This document shows, piece by piece, positions 1-13,720 of a stretch of DNA of 64,000 nt. Source of the stretch: Ferriphaselus amnicola. GTDB taxonomy: Bacteria > Pseudomonadota > Gammaproteobacteria > Burkholderiales > Gallionellaceae. Numbering within the stretch: the stretch's first letter is position 1; the number at the start of each line of letters is the position of its first letter. The stretch spans positions 496,001 through 560,000 of the forward strand of contig NZ_AP018738.1 of assembly GCF_000974685.2 (NCBI RefSeq), read 5' to 3'. A program made the translations under genes and the position numbers. The notes beneath the pieces were generated by a model that was given only the letters and a program-made list of their open reading frames with translations, was not told where the DNA came from and searched no databases.

Positions 1-3000
1 AGTCGTTTGCAGCTTTTTTGCAAGAGCACACGGCTCCCGACCAGCGTAAAACTGAAGGTCTGCAAGCGGCTTTCCACTCGATCTTCCCGATCGAGAGCCA
101 CAGCAAGAATGCCTATCTGGATTTCGTCAGCTACACCTTGGGCACGCCTCCCTTCGATGTGAAGGAATGCCAACAGCGCGGCCTGACTTTCGCTGCACCT
201 TTGCGTGCTCGCGTGCGCCTGAAGTTGATGGATCGCGAAGCCTCCAAGCCGACTGTAAAGGAAGTCAAGGAACAAGAAGTTTATATGGGTGAAATCCCAC
301 TGATGACAGACAACGGTTCGTTCGTCATCAACGGTACTGAGCGCGTCATCGTGTCGCAGCTGCACCGTTCGCCAGGCGTGTTCTTTGAGCATGATCGCGG
401 TAAAACCCACAGCTCCGGCAAGTTGCTGTTCTCCGCTCGTATCATTCCTTATCGTGGCTCATGGCTGGATTTCGAATTCGATGCCAAGGACTACGTATAT
501 TTCCGTATTGACCGTCGCCGTAAGATGCCCGTCACCATTCTGCTGCGCTCCTTGGGCTATACGCCTGAGCAGATCTTGGCCGAATATTTCGACTTCGATA
601 CATTCCATCTGAACAATGGCAGCATCCAGTTTGCTGTGATTCCTGAGCGTTTGCGTGGTGAGACAGCGCGCTTCGACATCGTTGGCGCAGCGGGCAAGGT
701 CATCGTTGCTAAGGATAAGCGCATCACGGTGCGTCACGTCCGTGAAATCACTGAAGCCGGCATCGATCGTCTGGCCGTGGGTGATGACTTCTTGCTTGGA
801 CGCGTGCTGGCTAAGAACGTGATCGACACCGATAGCGGCGAGATCATCGCCAATGCCAACGACGAGATCACTGAAGCTCTGTTGAAGAAGCTAAGTATTT
901 CTAGCGTGAGCAGCATTCAGACGCTGTACACCAACGACTTGGATCACGGCGCGTTCATGTCGCAGACTCTGCGCATCGACGAAACCGTGGATATGTGGAC
1001 GGCGCGTGTTGCGATCTATCGCATGATGCGTCCTGGCGAACCGCCCACCGAAGAAGCGGTCGAGACTTTGTTCCAGCGCTTGTTCTTCAACAGCGATGCT
1101 TACGATCTGTCGCGTGTAGGCCGCATGAAGTTCAATCGCCGTGTGGGCCGCGATGAGTTGACTGGCTCGGGTACGCTGTCCAACGAGGACATCGCTGCCG
1201 TCATCAAGATCATGGTCGAGCTGCGTAATGGCCGAGGCGAGATTGACGACATCGATCACTTGGGTAATCGCCGCGTTCGTGCGGTGGGTGAACTGGCTGA
1301 GAACCAGTTCCGAGCTGGTCTGGCTCGCGTCGAGCGCGCTGTCAAGGAACGTCTGGGTCAGGCCGAGACCGACAACCTGATGCCGCATGACCTGATCAAC
1401 GCCAAGCCGATCTCGGCGGCGGTGAAGGAGTTCTTCGGTTCGTCGCAGTTGTCGCAGTTCATGGATCAGACCAATCCACTGTCCGAAGTGACCCACAAGC
1501 GTCGCATCTCTGCGCTGGGCCCAGGCGGTTTGACCCGCGAACGTGCCGGCTTCGAAGTGCGCGACGTGCACCCGACCCACTATGGCCGTGTGTGCCCGAT
1601 CGAAACCCCGGAAGGTCCGAACATCGGTCTGATCAACTCGCTGGCGCTGTATGCACGCACCAACGAATACGGTTTCATCGAAACGCCGTACCGCCGCGTG
1701 GCCGATGGTCAAGCTGCGACTGAGGTCGATTACCTGTCCGCGATCGAAGAAGGCAAGTACACCATCGCTCAGGCAAACGCTGATTTAGATGCTGATGGCA
1801 AATTCACAAGCGACATCATCTCTTCACGTCAACACAATGAATTCGTGCTGGCTGGCCCGGACAAGATTCAATACATGGACGTGGCACCGTCGCAGGTGGT
1901 GTCCGTTGCGGCTTCGCTGATTCCGTTCTTGGAACACGACGATGCGAACCGTGCGTTGATGGGTGCCAACATGCAACGTCAGGCAGTGCCTTGCTTGCGC
2001 GCTGAAAAGGCGTTAGTGGGTACTGGCATTGAGCGTACCGTCGCAGTTGACTCGGGTACTGCGGTTCAAGCCAAGCGTGGCGGTCGTGTCGATTACGTGG
2101 ATGCGGGTCGTATCGTGATTCGCGTCAATGACGATGAAACTACGCACGGTGAAGTCGGTGTGGACATCTACAACCTGACCAAATACACCCGTTCCAACCA
2201 GAACACCAACATCAACCAGCGTCCGTTGGTGAAGGTGGGCGATCAGTTGGCACGCGGCGACGTGATCGCTGACGGTGCTTCGACCGATATGGGCGAATTG
2301 GCGTTGGGCCAGAATATGCTGGTTGCGTTCATGCCGTGGAACGGCTACAACTTCGAAGACTCGATTCTGATCTCCGAGCGCGTGGTTGCGGAAGACCGTT
2401 TTACCTCCATTCACATCGAAGAATTGACCGTGGTGGCGCGTGATACCAAGCTGGGTCCAGAAGAGATCACCCGCGACATCCCGAATCTGGCTGAAGCGCA
2501 GATCGCCCGTCTGGATGAGTGCGGCATCGTACACATCGGTGCAGAAGTGGTGGTCGGCGACGTGCTGGTGGGTAAAGTCACACCTAAGGGCGAGACTCAG
2601 TTGACTCCAGAAGAGAAGCTGCTGCGCGCCATCTTCGGTGAGAAGGCTTCCGATGTGAAGGACACTTCTCTGCGTGTGCCTGCCGGTAGCTCCGGTACGG
2701 TGATCGATGTGCAAGTGTTCACTCGTGAAGGCTTGCAACGTGATGCCCGTGCTCAGCAGATCATTGATGATGAGCTGAATCGTTACAAGAAAGACTTGGC
2801 TGACCAGATGCGTATCGTGGAGGCGGATGCCTTTACCCGTCTGGAAAAGCTGCTGCTGGACAAGACTGTCAATGGCGGCCCTAAGAAGCTGGCCAAGGGC
2901 GCGAAGTTGACTGCTGAGTATCTGGCTTCGGTAGAGCATCACCAGTGGTTCGATATTCGTCTGTCCGACGACGAAGTCGCCGCGCAAATGGAATCGGTCA

Positions 3001-3977
3001 AGGACGGTCTGGCACAGAAGCGCATCGACTTTGATGCCGCGTTCGAACTGAAGAAGAAGAAACTGACGCAAGGCGATGAGCTGCAAGCTGGCGTGCAGAA
3101 GATGGTCAAGGTCTATGTGGCCGTGAAGCGTCGTTTGCAACCTGGCGATAAGATGGCCGGTCGTCACGGTAACAAGGGTGTGGTTTCCCGCATCGTGCCG
3201 GTGGAAGATATGCCGTACAGCGCTGATGGTATGCCGGTCGATATCGTGTTGAACCCGCTGGGCGTGCCGTCGCGTATGAACATCGGTCAGGTGCTGGAAG
3301 TGCATCTGGGTTGGGCCGCAAAGGGCTTGGGTCAGAAGATCGCTACGATGCTGGAACAGCAGGTGAAGATCGCTGAGGTGCGCGAGTTCCTCGATAAGAT
3401 CTACAACCGCAGCGGCGAAACCATTGATCTGAAGTCTCTCGATGACAACGAGATTATCGAGCTGTGCCGCAACCTGCGCGCAGGTGTGCCGTTCGCCACT
3501 CCGGTGTTCGACGGTGCCGATGAGAGTGAGATCAAGGCCATGCTGGAGTTGGCAGGTCTGCCGACTTCCGGTCAGATTCAACTGCACGATGGTCGTACCG
3601 GTGATGCATTCGATCGTAAGGTGACCGTGGGCTACATGCACGTACTGAAGCTGCATCACTTGGTGGACGACAAGATGCACGCCCGTTCGACTGGCCCGTA
3701 CTCGCTGGTGACACAGCAGCCACTCGGCGGTAAGGCACAGTTCGGTGGTCAGCGCTTCGGTGAAATGGAAGTGTGGGCGCTGGAAGCGTACGGCGCGGCT
3801 TATACCCTGCAAGAAATGCTGACCGTGAAGTCGGATGACGTAAATGGCCGTACCAAGGTGTACGAGAACATCGTCAAGGGCGATCACAAGATCGACGCCG
3901 GTATGCCGGAGTCGTTCAACGTGGTTATCAAGGAAATCCGTTCCTTGGGCATTGATATGGATCTGGAGCGCAACTAA
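1..3977 (+). CDS. rpoB: RNA polymerase beta subunit, 5'-truncated by the window edge
   Basis: Catalytic beta subunit of RNA polymerase. The reading frame is open from base 3; the first in-window codons ([15 protein letters not shown]) align with the Escherichia coli protein near its Ser34, so roughly 30 N-terminal residues lie left of the window, and the TTG at 18 is not the start. The rifampicin-binding cluster is intact at about 1440-1530 ([20 protein letters not shown] and following), with the wild-type Asp, His and Ser positions, so no rifampicin resistance is predicted. The C-terminal clamp/switch segment ([20 protein letters not shown]) is present. rpoC follows after 41 bases, as usual for the rpoBC operon. 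Confidence 0.98.
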   Translation, partial: SFAAFLQEHTAPDQRKTEGLQAAFHSIFPIESHSKNAYLDFVSYTLGTPPFDVKECQQRGLTFAAPLRARVRLKLMDREASKPTVKEVKEQEVYMGEIPLMTDNGSFVINGTERVIVSQLHRSPGVFFEHDRGKTHSSGKLLFSARIIPYRGSWLDFEFDAKDYVYFRIDRRRKMPVTILLRSLGYTPEQILAEYFDFDTFHLNNGSIQFAVIPERLRGETARFDIVGAAGKVIVAKDKRITVRHVREITEAGIDRLAVGDDFLLGRVLAKNVIDTDSGEIIANANDEITEALLKKLSISSVSSIQTLYTNDLDHGAFMSQTLRIDETVDMWTARVAIYRMMRPGEPPTEEAVETLFQRLFFNSDAYDLSRVGRMKFNRRVGRDELTGSGTLSNEDIAAVIKIMVELRNGRGEIDDIDHLGNRRVRAVGELAENQFRAGLARVERAVKERLGQAETDNLMPHDLINAKPISAAVKEFFGSSQLSQFMDQTNPLSEVTHKRRISALGPGGLTRERAGFEVRDVHPTHYGRVCPIETPEGPNIGLINSLALYARTNEYGFIETPYRRVADGQAATEVDYLSAIEEGKYTIAQANADLDADGKFTSDIISSRQHNEFVLAGPDKIQYMDVAPSQVVSVAASLIPFLEHDDANRALMGANMQRQAVPCLRAEKALVGTGIERTVAVDSGTAVQAKRGGRVDYVDAGRIVIRVNDDETTHGEVGVDIYNLTKYTRSNQNTNINQRPLVKVGDQLARGDVIADGASTDMGELALGQNMLVAFMPWNGYNFEDSILISERVVAEDRFTSIHIEELTVVARDTKLGPEEITRDIPNLAEAQIARLDECGIVHIGAEVVVGDVLVGKVTPKGETQLTPEEKLLRAIFGEKASDVKDTSLRVPAGSSGTVIDVQVFTREGLQRDARAQQIIDDELNRYKKDLADQMRIVEADAFTRLEKLLLDKTVNGGPKKLAKGAKLTAEYLASVEHHQWFDIRLSDDEVAAQMESVKDGLAQKRIDFDAAFELKKKKLTQGDELQAGVQKMVKVYVAVKRRLQPGDKMAGRHGNKGVVSRIVPVEDMPYSADGMPVDIVLNPLGVPSRMNIGQVLEVHLGWAAKGLGQKIATMLEQQVKIAEVREFLDKIYNRSGETIDLKSLDDNEIIELCRNLRAGVPFATPVFDGADESEIKAMLELAGLPTSGQIQLHDGRTGDAFDRKVTVGYMHVLKLHHLVDDKMHARSTGPYSLVTQQPLGGKAQFGGQRFGEMEVWALEAYGAAYTLQEMLTVKSDDVNGRTKVYENIVKGDHKIDAGMPESFNVVIKEIRSLGIDMDLERN

Positions 3978-4018
3978 GCGCGCACATCTGACCGAATTAG
4001 GCGATTAAGGAGTTTGAG

Positions 4019-7000
4019 ATGAAAGCATTGCTGGATCTGTTCAAGCAGGTAACGCAAAAGGAAGAGTTTGACGCGATCAAGATCGGTCTGGCTTCTCCCG
4101 AGAAGATTCGTTCCTGGTCCTACGGCGAAGTTAAAAAGCCGGAAACCATCAACTACCGTACCTTCAAGCCGGAGCGTGATGGCTTGTTCTGCGCCAAGAT
4201 CTTTGGCCCAGTGAAAGATTACGAGTGCTTGTGCGGCAAGTACAAGCGCCTCAAGCATCGCGGCGTGATCTGCGAAAAGTGCGGCGTTGAAGTCACGCTG
4301 TCTAAAGTGCGTCGTGAGCGCATGGGCCACATCGAACTGGCTTCGCCGGTTGCACACATTTGGTTCCTGAAGTCGCTGCCGTCGCGTCTGGGCATGGTGT
4401 TGGACATGACGCTGCGTGACATCGAGCGCGTGCTGTATTTCGAAGCCTTCGTGGTGACCGAGCCTGGCCTGACTCCGCTGAACCGTGGTCAGTTGCTGAC
4501 TGAAGATGATTACATCGCCAAGGTCGAAGAGTACGGTGACGAATTCTCCGCGTTGATGGGTGCGGAAGGTGTGCGTGCACTGTTGCGCAATCTAGACGTT
4601 CCTTCTGAAGTTGAACGCCTACGAGCCGATTTGGCCGCAACGGGTTCCGAAACCAAGATCAAGAAATACTCCAAGCGTCTGAAGGTGTTGGAAGCGTTCC
4701 AACAGTCGGGCATCAAGCCTGACTGGATGGTGATGGAGGTGTTGCCTGTGTTGCCACCAGAGTTGCGTCCATTGGTGCCGTTGGATGGTGGCCGTTTCGC
4801 CACGTCCGATCTGAACGATCTGTATCGTCGCGTCATCAACCGTAACAACCGTCTGAAGCGTTTGCTGGAGCTGAAGGCACCGGACATCATCGTGCGCAAC
4901 GAGAAGCGCATGCTGCAAGAGTCCGTTGACTCGCTGTTGGATAACGGTCGTCGCGGAAAGGCCATGACCGGTGCCAATAAGCGTCCGCTGAAGTCGCTGG
5001 CTGACATGATCAAGGGCAAGAGCGGTCGCTTCCGCCAGAACTTGTTGGGTAAGCGCGTGGACTACTCGGGTCGTTCCGTGATCGTGGTGGGCCCGCAGCT
5101 CAAGCTGCATCAATGTGGTCTGCCCAAAAAGATGGCGCTGGAACTGTTCAAACCGTTCATCTTCAACCGTCTGGAAATGATGGGTCTGGCATCGACCATC
5201 AAGGCGGGCAAGCGCATGGTGGAAGCAGAAGAGCCTGTGGTTTGGGACATTCTAGAAGAGGTCATTCGCGAGCATCCGGTGATGCTGAACCGCGCACCAA
5301 CGCTGCACCGTTTGGGTATTCAGGCGTTCGAGCCTATTTTGATCGAAGGTAAGGCCATCCAATTGCATCCGCTGGTCTGCTCGGCATTCAACGCCGACTT
5401 CGACGGTGACCAAATGGCCGTCCACGTTCCGCTGTCGCTGGAAGCGCAGATGGAAGCGCGTACCCTGATGCTGGCATCGAACAACGTGCTGTCGCCTGCC
5501 AACGGCGAGCCGATCATTGTTCCGTCGCAGGATATCGTGCTGGGTCTGTACTACATGACCCGCGAATGCGTCGGTGCGATCGGCGAGGGTTCTATGTTCT
5601 CCAGCATCGCCGAAATGAGCCGTGCTTACGATGCGAAGCAAGTTGAGTTGCAAGCTAAGGTGACTGTGCGCATCAAGGAGTTGTACACCGACGAGAACAA
5701 TGCCGTGCAGGAAAAGCTGACTCGCTACGAAACGACTGTTGGTCGTGCGCTGCTGTCGGAAGTACTGCCTGCGAATCTGCCTTTCTCAAGCATCAATAAA
5801 TCGATGAAGAAGAAGGAGATCTCGCGTTTGATCAATGCCAGCTTCCGTCGTTGCGGTACCCGCGATACGGTGATCATGGCGGACAAGTTGATGTACACCG
5901 GCTTCACCTATGCGACCCGTGCTGGTATCTCCATTGCGGTGGATGATATGTTGGTGCCGCCGCAGAAAGATCTGTTGATCGCTGCTGCTGAGAAGGAAGT
6001 ACAAGAGATCGACGTTCAGTACACTTCGGGTCTGGTGACTCAGGGCGAGCGCTACAACAAGGTGGTGGATATCTGGGGGCGTACCGGTGAACTGGTTGCC
6101 AAGGCCATGATGGAACAACTGGGTAGTGAGCCGGTGATCGATCATGCGACTGGCAAGATGCGCATGGAAGGCAAGAAGCCAGTCACGCAGGAATCGTTCA
6201 ACTCCATCTACATGATGGCCGATTCTGGTGCGCGTGGTTCTGCCGCCCAGATCCGTCAGTTGGCCGGTATGCGCGGTCTGATGGCGAAACCGGATGGTTC
6301 CATCATCGAGACACCGATCACCGCGAACTTCCGCGAAGGTCTGAACATGTTGCAATACTTCATCTCCACCCACGGTGCTCGTAAGGGTCTGGCGGATACG
6401 GCGTTGAAGACAGCTAACTCGGGTTACTTGACGCGTCGTTTGGTGGATGTGACACAGGACTTGGTGGTGACTGAGGATGATTGCGGTACCTTGAATGGTA
6501 CTGCGATGAAGGCGCTGGTCGAAGGCGGTGAAGTGATCGAGGCGCTGCGTGAGCGCATCTTGGGTCGCTCGACTGTTGCAGATGTCGTCAATCCTGAGAC
6601 TGGTGAAACCGTCTATGAAGCCGGCTCGTTGCTAGATGAAGCTGCGGTGGAGAACATCGAAGCACTTGGTATCGATGAAGTGCGCGTGCGCACCCCGCTG
6701 AATTGCGAGACTCGTTTTGGTTTGTGCGCTAAGTGTTATGGCCGCGACTTGGGCCGTGGTGGTCTGGTCAATGTGGGCGAAGCCGTCGGCGTGATCGCTG
6801 CCCAGTCCATCGGCGAACCTGGTACTCAGTTGACTATGCGTACCTTCCACATCGGCGGTGCGGCTTCGCGTACCGTGGTGGCAAGTCAGGTAGAAAGTAA
6901 GTCTAACGGTATCGTCAAGTACAGCCCGAACATGCGTACGGTGACCACGGCGCGTAACGAGCTGGTCGTGGTGGCGCGATCCGGCGAAGTTTTGGTGACC

Positions 7001-8260
7001 GATGATCATGGCCGTGAGCGTGAGCGTCACAAGGTGCCTTACGGCGCGTTGCTGACCCTGCGCGAAGGTGCTCCGGTACGTGCAGGTGAAGTCCTGTCCA
7101 CGTGGGATCCGCACACTCGTCCGATCATTACCGAGTACGCAGGTAAAGTCCGCTTCGAGAATGTCGAAGAGGGCGTCACCGTTGCTAAGCAGATCGATGA
7201 AGTGACCGGTCTATCCACTTTGGTGGTTATTGATCCTAAGCGTTCCACGACCGGCAAGGGCTTGCGTCCCTTGGTGCGTCTGCTGGACGATGAAGGCGTC
7301 GAGATCAAGCTGGCAGGTACTGATACAGCGATTTCCGTTGCATTCCAGACCGGCTCCATTATCACTGTCGAAGACGGACTACATGTGGGTGTGGGTGATG
7401 TGCTTGCACGTATTCCACAAGAGTCTTCTAAGACACGCGACATTACCGGCGGTCTGCCACGTGTGGCTGAATTGTTTGAAGCTCGTTCGCCTAAGGATGC
7501 TGGCATGTTGGCAGAAGTTACCGGTACAGCTTCGTTCGGTAAGGATACCAAGGGCAAGCAGCGTCTGGTCATTACCGACGTGGACGGCATCGCTCACGAG
7601 TTCCTGATTCCGAAGGATAAGCATGTGTTGGTACACGATGGTCAAGTGGTGAATCAGGGCGAAATGATCGTGGATGGCCCCGCTGATCCGCATGACATCC
7701 TCCGTCTGTTGGGCGTGGATGCGTTGGCTCGCTACATCACCGACGAAGTGCAGGACGTGTATCGCTTGCAAGGCGTGAAGATCAACGACAAGCACATCGA
7801 AGTGATCGTGCGTCAGATGCTGCGCCGTGTACAAATTCGTGATGCAGGTGAGACGAACTTCATCACGGGTGAGCAAGTTGAACGCGCTGATGTGCTGATC
7901 GAGAATGAGCGTGTCGATGCCGCAGGTAAGCTGCCTGCAGTGTATGACTTCATGCTGTTGGGTATCACCAAGGCCTCCTTGTCCACCGACTCGTTCATCT
8001 CGGCGGCTTCCTTCCAGGAAACTACCCGCGTATTGACCGAAGCGGCGATCATGGGCAAGCGTGACGAACTACGTGGCTTGAAAGAGAACGTCATTGTTGG
8101 TCGCCTGATCCCAGCGGGTACCGGGATGGCCTACCACAATACCCGTCGCAAGCAGCGTTTGGGTATTGATATGGCGGAAGGACGCGAATTGCTGGGCGAA
8201 CTACTGGCTGAAACCAGTGGGGGCGCAAGCAGCGAATCGGGCAGCGAACAGACGGTTTGA
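4019..8260 (+). CDS. rpoC: RNA polymerase beta' subunit
   Basis: Beta' subunit of RNA polymerase, 1413 residues against 1407 in E. coli. The start ATG is preceded by AAGGAG at 4007-4012. The N-terminal zinc site is visible as Cys70, Cys72, Cys85 and Cys88; the catalytic loop NADFDGDQM begins at residue 458 and holds the magnesium-binding Asp460, Asp462 and Asp464. The second zinc cluster is present (EDDCGT, then [12 protein letters not shown]), as is the trigger-loop region after [20 protein letters not shown]. It is cotranscribed with rpoB. Confidence 0.99.
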   Translation: MKALLDLFKQVTQKEEFDAIKIGLASPEKIRSWSYGEVKKPETINYRTFKPERDGLFCAKIFGPVKDYECLCGKYKRLKHRGVICEKCGVEVTLSKVRRERMGHIELASPVAHIWFLKSLPSRLGMVLDMTLRDIERVLYFEAFVVTEPGLTPLNRGQLLTEDDYIAKVEEYGDEFSALMGAEGVRALLRNLDVPSEVERLRADLAATGSETKIKKYSKRLKVLEAFQQSGIKPDWMVMEVLPVLPPELRPLVPLDGGRFATSDLNDLYRRVINRNNRLKRLLELKAPDIIVRNEKRMLQESVDSLLDNGRRGKAMTGANKRPLKSLADMIKGKSGRFRQNLLGKRVDYSGRSVIVVGPQLKLHQCGLPKKMALELFKPFIFNRLEMMGLASTIKAGKRMVEAEEPVVWDILEEVIREHPVMLNRAPTLHRLGIQAFEPILIEGKAIQLHPLVCSAFNADFDGDQMAVHVPLSLEAQMEARTLMLASNNVLSPANGEPIIVPSQDIVLGLYYMTRECVGAIGEGSMFSSIAEMSRAYDAKQVELQAKVTVRIKELYTDENNAVQEKLTRYETTVGRALLSEVLPANLPFSSINKSMKKKEISRLINASFRRCGTRDTVIMADKLMYTGFTYATRAGISIAVDDMLVPPQKDLLIAAAEKEVQEIDVQYTSGLVTQGERYNKVVDIWGRTGELVAKAMMEQLGSEPVIDHATGKMRMEGKKPVTQESFNSIYMMADSGARGSAAQIRQLAGMRGLMAKPDGSIIETPITANFREGLNMLQYFISTHGARKGLADTALKTANSGYLTRRLVDVTQDLVVTEDDCGTLNGTAMKALVEGGEVIEALRERILGRSTVADVVNPETGETVYEAGSLLDEAAVENIEALGIDEVRVRTPLNCETRFGLCAKCYGRDLGRGGLVNVGEAVGVIAAQSIGEPGTQLTMRTFHIGGAASRTVVASQVESKSNGIVKYSPNMRTVTTARNELVVVARSGEVLVTDDHGRERERHKVPYGALLTLREGAPVRAGEVLSTWDPHTRPIITEYAGKVRFENVEEGVTVAKQIDEVTGLSTLVVIDPKRSTTGKGLRPLVRLLDDEGVEIKLAGTDTAISVAFQTGSIITVEDGLHVGVGDVLARIPQESSKTRDITGGLPRVAELFEARSPKDAGMLAEVTGTASFGKDTKGKQRLVITDVDGIAHEFLIPKDKHVLVHDGQVVNQGEMIVDGPADPHDILRLLGVDALARYITDEVQDVYRLQGVKINDKHIEVIVRQMLRRVQIRDAGETNFITGEQVERADVLIENERVDAAGKLPAVYDFMLLGITKASLSTDSFISAASFQETTRVLTEAAIMGKRDELRGLKENVIVGRLIPAGTGMAYHNTRRKQRLGIDMAEGRELLGELLAETSGGASSESGSEQTV

Positions 8261-8271
8261 TTTTCGTTCGC

Positions 8272-8300
8272 TTGACAGGGTCGCGCTTCGTCACTAGAAT
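8272..8300 (+). promoter_or_regulatory. Sigma70-type promoter of the str operon (rpsL)
   Basis: A consensus -35 box TTGACA (8272-8277) is separated by exactly 17 bases from TAGAAT (8295-8300, 5 of 6 consensus). The -10 is followed at once by GCGCGG, a GC-rich discriminator of the kind linked in E. coli to stringent (ppGpp/DksA) control. It lies 11 bases after the rpoC stop and gives a leader of about 90 bases before rpsL, so str can be transcribed apart from rpoBC. Within that leader CCGTTA (8337-8342) and TAACGG (8361-8366) could pair. Confidence 0.75.
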
Positions 8301-8398
8301 GCGCGGTCTTTTTATAGCCACCTCGGCGGGCAGAATCCGTTATGGCCGGGATGGATGTTTTAACGGTTTGACAGAAAACATTTTTTTAGGACACTAGA

Positions 8399-8773
8399 AT
8401 GCCAACGATTAACCAGTTAGTGCGCAAGCCTCGTGCTGCCACCCCGGAAAAGAGCAAGGTGCCAGCACTGGCCAATTGCCCGCAAAAGCGCGGCGTATGT
8501 ACCCGCGTGTACACCACTACTCCGAAGAAGCCGAACTCTGCGCTGCGTAAAGTGGCTAAGGTGCGCCTGACCAACGGTTTCGAGGTGATCTCGTACATTG
8601 GTGGTGAGGGTCACAACTTGCAAGAGCACAGCGTTGTGTTGATTCGCGGTGGTCGTGTAAAGGATTTGCCAGGTGTGCGTTATCACATGGTTCGCGGTTC
8701 GCTAGATACGGCGGGCGTTAAGGATCGTAAGCAATCGCGTTCCAAGTACGGCGCGAAGCGTCCTAAGAAGTAA
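8399..8773 (+). CDS. rpsL: 30S ribosomal protein S12
   Basis: S12 is at the decoding centre of the 30S subunit. The length, 124 residues, equals that of E. coli. The streptomycin-related loops [18 protein letters not shown] and [12 protein letters not shown] are present with the sensitive-type lysines; the Asp in KDLPG is the residue methylthiolated by RimO in other bacteria. It is the first gene of the str operon, directly downstream of a strong promoter, and is followed after 31 bases by rpsG. Confidence 0.98.
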   Translation: MPTINQLVRKPRAATPEKSKVPALANCPQKRGVCTRVYTTTPKKPNSALRKVAKVRLTNGFEVISYIGGEGHNLQEHSVVLIRGGRVKDLPGVRYHMVRGSLDTAGVKDRKQSRSKYGAKRPKK

Positions 8774-8804
8774 TTTCAGAATTTAGAGTTGAGAGGGTTT
8801 AACC

Positions 8805-9275
8805 ATGCCAAGACGTAGAGAAGTACCCAAGCGCGAAGTTCTGCCGGATCCAAAGTTCGGTAACCAGGACTTGTCCAAGTTTGTTAACGTGTTGATGACA
8901 GCCGGCAAGAAGTCCGTGGCCGAGCGCATCCTGTATGGCGCGCTGGAGCAAGTGGGCAAGAAGTCTGGCAAGGACCCGATCGAAGTGTTTAACACTGCTT
9001 TGAATAATGCCAAGCCGATGGTTGAAGTTAAGAGTCGCCGCGTGGGTGGTGCTAACTATCAGGTGCCAGTTGAAGTGCGTCCATCCCGTCGTATGGCTCT
9101 GTCCATGCGTTGGTTGAAAGAAGCTGCACGTAAGCGCGGTGAGAAGTCTATGGGGATGCGTTTGGCCGGTGAGTTGATTGATGCTTCCGAGGGTCGTGGT
9201 GGTGCAGTGAAGAAGCGTGAAGAAGTTCATCGCATGGCAGAAGCCAACAAGGCATTCTCGCACTTCCGTTTCTAA
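8805..9275 (+). CDS. rpsG: 30S ribosomal protein S7
   Basis: S7 organises the 3' domain of 16S rRNA and the mRNA exit channel. It has 156 residues, the usual bacterial length. It begins [19 protein letters not shown] and contains the conserved [16 protein letters not shown] segment. In E. coli S7 represses its own operon by binding between rpsL and rpsG; here that gap is only 31 bases, so whether the same control operates cannot be judged. Confidence 0.98.
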   Translation: MPRRREVPKREVLPDPKFGNQDLSKFVNVLMTAGKKSVAERILYGALEQVGKKSGKDPIEVFNTALNNAKPMVEVKSRRVGGANYQVPVEVRPSRRMALSMRWLKEAARKRGEKSMGMRLAGELIDASEGRGGAVKKREEVHRMAEANKAFSHFRF

Positions 9276-9298
9276 TTCTCAGATAGGTTAGGTACACC

Positions 9299-11395
9299 GT
9301 GGCACGTAAAACACCCATCGAGCGCTATCGTAATATCGGTATTAGCGCGCACATCGACGCAGGCAAGACAACTACCACCGAGCGCATCCTGTTCTATACA
9401 GGTGTGAATCACAAGATTGGTGAGGTGCATGACGGCGCAGCCACCATGGACTGGATGGAGCAGGAGCAGGAGCGTGGTATTACCATCACTTCTGCTGCGA
9501 CCACCTGTTTCTGGAAGGGTATGGAGAACAACTTCCCTGAGCATCGTTTCAACATCATCGACACTCCGGGTCACGTTGACTTCACGATCGAAGTGGAGCG
9601 CTCTATGCGCGTGTTGGATGGCGCTTGCATGGTGTACTGCGCTGTGGGTGGTGTGCAGCCACAATCCGAGACTGTTTGGCGTCAAGCGAACAAGTACAAG
9701 GTGCCACGTCTGGCTTTTGTGAACAAGATGGATCGTCAGGGTGCGGATTTCTTCAAGGTCTATGATCAGATGAAGACTCGCCTAAAGGCCAATCCTGTGG
9801 CTACGGTGATTCCTATCGGTGCCGAAGAAGGTTTTGCTGGTGTGGTCGATCTCATCAAGATGAAGGCGATCTACTGGGACGAGGCTTCGCAAGGTATGAA
9901 GTTCGACTATCGTGATATTCCAGCTGAATTGGCGGACACCGCTGCCGAATGGCGCGAAAAGATGGTCGAGTCGGCTGCCGAGGCTTCCGAAGAGTTGATG
10001 AATCAATATCTGGAAAATGGCGATCTGACCGAAGAAGAAGTCATCTTGGGCATTCGTACACGTACCATCGCTTGTGAGATTCAGCCGATGTTGTGCGGTA
10101 CTGCGTTCAAGAACAAGGGTGTGCAGCGTATGCTGGATGCGGTGATTCAGTTCTTGCCTTCACCCGTGGATATTCCTGATGTGACAGGTGAAACCGAAGA
10201 AGGTGAGCCTGCAAGTCGTAAGGCTGATGATAATGAGAATTTCTCTGCATTGGCATTCAAGCTGATGACCGATCCGTTCGTGGGTCAGTTGACCTTCGTG
10301 CGCGTCTATTCCGGTGTGTTGAAAAAAGGCGATACCGTTTACAACCCGATTCGTGGCAGAAAAGAGCGTATCGGTCGTATCGTGCAGATGCACGCCAATA
10401 ATCGTGAAGAGATCGACGAGATTCTGGCAGGCGACATCGCGGCATGTATCGGTTTGAAGGAGGTCACCACTGGTGAATCTTTGTGTGACCCAAACAAGGC
10501 CATCATTCTTGAGCGCATGGTTTTCCCTGAGCCAGTGATTCACGTTGCTGTTGAGCCAAAGACCAAAGTTGACCAAGAGAAAATGGGCATCGCGCTAGGA
10601 CGTTTGGCTGCAGAAGATCCGTCGTTCCGCGTGCGAACTGACGAAGAGTCTGGTCAGACCATCATGTCTGGTATGGGCGAGTTGCACTTGGAAATTCTGG
10701 TCGATCGCATGAAGCGCGAATTTGGCGTCGAAGCTAATGTGGGCGCACCTCAAGTGGCCTACCGCGAAGCGATTCGTAAGCTGGTCGAGGTCGAAGGTAA
10801 GTATGCCAAGCAGACTGGTGGTCGCGGTCAGTACGGTCATGTGTGGATCAAGATGGAGCCGAGCGAGGCTGGCAAGGGTTTTGAATTCGTTGATGCGATC
10901 AAGGGTGGTACTGTTCCGCGTGAATTCATTCCTGCTGTGGAAAAGGGCTTGCGTGAGTCGCTGCCGAATGGCGTGTTGGCCGGTTTCCCGGTTGTCGATG
11001 TGAAGGTTACTTTGTTCGACGGTTCTTACCATGATGTTGACTCCAACGAAAATGCCTTCAAGATGGCTGCCTCGATGGCGTTCAAGGACGGTATGCGCAA
11101 GGCTAATCCAGTGTTGCTGGAGCCGATGATGTCGGTTGAGGTGGAAACGCCTGAGGACTATGCTGGTACCGTGATGGGTGATCTGTCCTCGCGTCGTGGT
11201 ATGGTGCAGGGTATGGATGACATGATGGGCGGCGGAAAGGCGATTAAGGCTGAAGTTCCGCTGTCCGAGATGTTCGGCTACTCCACTGCGCTGCGTTCCG
11301 CGACTCAAGGTCGTGCGACTTATTCGATGGAATTCAAGCACTATGCCGAGGCTCCGCGTAACGTCGCTGAAGCCGTGATGAACAGCAAGAAATAA
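9299..11395 (+). CDS. fusA: Elongation factor G
   Basis: EF-G is the GTPase that drives ribosomal translocation and, with RRF, ribosome recycling. It has 698 residues and starts at GTG, 23 bases after the rpsG stop, with only a weak purine-rich upstream region (AGGTTAGG). G motifs: [16 protein letters not shown] (G1), the switch [10 protein letters not shown], and [10 protein letters not shown] (G4). Domains II-V follow, including [15 protein letters not shown] of domain IV. It is third in the str operon, between rpsG and tuf. Confidence 0.98.
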   Translation: MARKTPIERYRNIGISAHIDAGKTTTTERILFYTGVNHKIGEVHDGAATMDWMEQEQERGITITSAATTCFWKGMENNFPEHRFNIIDTPGHVDFTIEVERSMRVLDGACMVYCAVGGVQPQSETVWRQANKYKVPRLAFVNKMDRQGADFFKVYDQMKTRLKANPVATVIPIGAEEGFAGVVDLIKMKAIYWDEASQGMKFDYRDIPAELADTAAEWREKMVESAAEASEELMNQYLENGDLTEEEVILGIRTRTIACEIQPMLCGTAFKNKGVQRMLDAVIQFLPSPVDIPDVTGETEEGEPASRKADDNENFSALAFKLMTDPFVGQLTFVRVYSGVLKKGDTVYNPIRGRKERIGRIVQMHANNREEIDEILAGDIAACIGLKEVTTGESLCDPNKAIILERMVFPEPVIHVAVEPKTKVDQEKMGIALGRLAAEDPSFRVRTDEESGQTIMSGMGELHLEILVDRMKREFGVEANVGAPQVAYREAIRKLVEVEGKYAKQTGGRGQYGHVWIKMEPSEAGKGFEFVDAIKGGTVPREFIPAVEKGLRESLPNGVLAGFPVVDVKVTLFDGSYHDVDSNENAFKMAASMAFKDGMRKANPVLLEPMMSVEVETPEDYAGTVMGDLSSRRGMVQGMDDMMGGGKAIKAEVPLSEMFGYSTALRSATQGRATYSMEFKHYAEAPRNVAEAVMNSKK

Positions 11396-11420
11396 TTAAC
11401 TTAATCTTTGGAGAACTGAT

Positions 11421-12611
<1,191 letters not shown>

Positions 12612-12618
12612 TAAGCAC

Positions 12619-12646
12619 TTGATAAATCAGCGCGGCAGTGTATACT
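12619..12646 (+). promoter_or_regulatory. Promoter of the S10 operon (rpsJ)
   Basis: TTGATA (12619-12624) and TATACT (12641-12646) are 16 bases apart, each matching 5 of 6 consensus bases. The -10 is followed by GCCGCGC, again a GC-rich discriminator. The -10 box occupies the loop and right arm of the hairpin at 12629-12654. Transcription would start near 12653, leaving a leader of about 48 bases before rpsJ. Confidence 0.6.
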
Positions 12647-12654
12647 GCCGCGCT
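12629..12654 (+). terminator. Hairpin between tuf and rpsJ (str operon terminator or attenuator)
   Basis: A perfect 11-bp inverted repeat, AGCGCGGCAGT (12629-12639) and ACTGCCGCGCT (12644-12654), closes a GTAT loop and is followed by TTCGTTCTTT, an imperfect U tract. This looks like an intrinsic terminator for str transcripts, probably leaky because of the interrupted U run. The rpsJ promoter overlaps it. Confidence 0.6.
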
Positions 12655-12700
12655 TTCGTTCTTTAACGTAGCGGTTCGCCGCTCATTGCAAGAGAAAATT

Positions 12701-13012
12701 ATGGCAAGTCAGAAAATTCGCATCCGCCTGAAGGCGTTTGACTATCGTTTGATCGACCAGTCTGCTTTGCAGATCGTTGATACTGCCAAGCGCACCGGCG
12801 CTGTGGTCAAGGGCCCGGTTCCGTTGCCCACCCGTATTGAGCGTTTCGACGTGTTGCGTTCCCCGCACGTTAATAAGACATCGCGAGATCAGTTTGAAAT
12901 CCGTACCCATCTGCGTTTGATGGATATTGTCGATCCTACAGATAAGACTGTGGATGCATTGATGAAGCTGGATCTGCCTGCTGGCGTGGATGTTGAAATT
13001 AAGTTGCAGTAA
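12701..13012 (+). CDS. rpsJ: 30S ribosomal protein S10 (NusE)
   Basis: S10 is a 30S head protein and, as NusE, a transcription antitermination factor that binds NusB. The start is the ATG at 12701 ([20 protein letters not shown]), which gives the usual 103 residues; the frame stays open further upstream (to 12638), but that stretch is the tuf-rpsJ promoter region and is not expected to be translated. Conserved GPVPLPTR and [19 protein letters not shown] segments are present. It is the first gene of the S10 operon. Confidence 0.97.
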   Translation: MASQKIRIRLKAFDYRLIDQSALQIVDTAKRTGAVVKGPVPLPTRIERFDVLRSPHVNKTSRDQFEIRTHLRLMDIVDPTDKTVDALMKLDLPAGVDVEIKLQ

Positions 13013-13075
13013 TCGTAGTTTGTAGTATTGGATCGGCTGGCCAATTGTAGTCAGCCCCTTAAATAAGGATAGAAA

Positions 13076-13720
13076 ATGAGCTTAGGACTTGTCGGTCGCA
13101 AGATTGGCATGACCCGCGTGTTCACTGAAGACGGTTCTTCGTTGCCGGTGACTGTGCTGGACGTGTCTAATAATCGCGTTACCCAGATCAAATCCGCAGA
13201 AACTGACGGCTACACTGCTGTTCAGGTTGCTTATGGCGAGCGCCGTCCTGGTCGAGTGACCAAGGCTGCAGCGGGTCATTTCGCAAAGGCGGGCGTTGAG
13301 GCGGGTAGTGTACTCAAAGAATTTACCGTTGATGCTGAGCAGTTGGCTGGCTTCCAGGCTGGTTCGGTGGTGAGTGTTGATGTGTTCCAGGTCGGCCAAA
13401 AAGTTGATGTGACAGGCGTGACGATTGGTAAGGGTTATGCCGGTACCATCAAGCGCCACCACTTCAAGTCGGGTCGAGCTACTCACGGTAACTCCAAGTC
13501 GCACAATGTGCCGGGTTCTATCGGTATGGCGCAGGATCCAGGTCGCGTATTCCCTGGTAAGCGCATGACCGGTCATCTGGGTGATGTGCAGCGCACCGTT
13601 CAGAATCTTGAAATCGTCCGTATCGATGCCGAGCGTCAGTTGCTGTTGGTTCTGGGAGCAGTTCCTGGTGCCAAGGGTGGTGATGTTGTCGTGCGTCCGG
13701 CAGTGAAGGCAGGTGCATGA
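13076..13720 (+). CDS. rplC: 50S ribosomal protein L3
   Basis: L3 is an early assembly protein near the peptidyl-transferase centre. It has 214 residues, with AAGGA upstream of the ATG. The glutamine methylated by PrmB in other bacteria lies in the conserved segment [18 protein letters not shown]. Its stop codon overlaps the start of rplD (ATGATG), so the two are translationally coupled. Confidence 0.98.
   Translation: MSLGLVGRKIGMTRVFTEDGSSLPVTVLDVSNNRVTQIKSAETDGYTAVQVAYGERRPGRVTKAAAGHFAKAGVEAGSVLKEFTVDAEQLAGFQAGSVVSVDVFQVGQKVDVTGVTIGKGYAGTIKRHHFKSGRATHGNSKSHNVPGSIGMAQDPGRVFPGKRMTGHLGDVQRTVQNLEIVRIDAERQLLLVLGAVPGAKGGDVVVRPAVKAGA

Noticed and set aside
2013-3887. 624-codon frame antisense to rpoB
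   Set aside because: A mirror of strong rpoB codon bias, His/Gln-rich without recognisable domains.
8368-8400. Second TTGACA...TAGAAT pair before rpsL
   Set aside because: The spacer is 21 bases and the -10 would overlap the rpsL start codon, so it cannot drive a normal rpsL mRNA.
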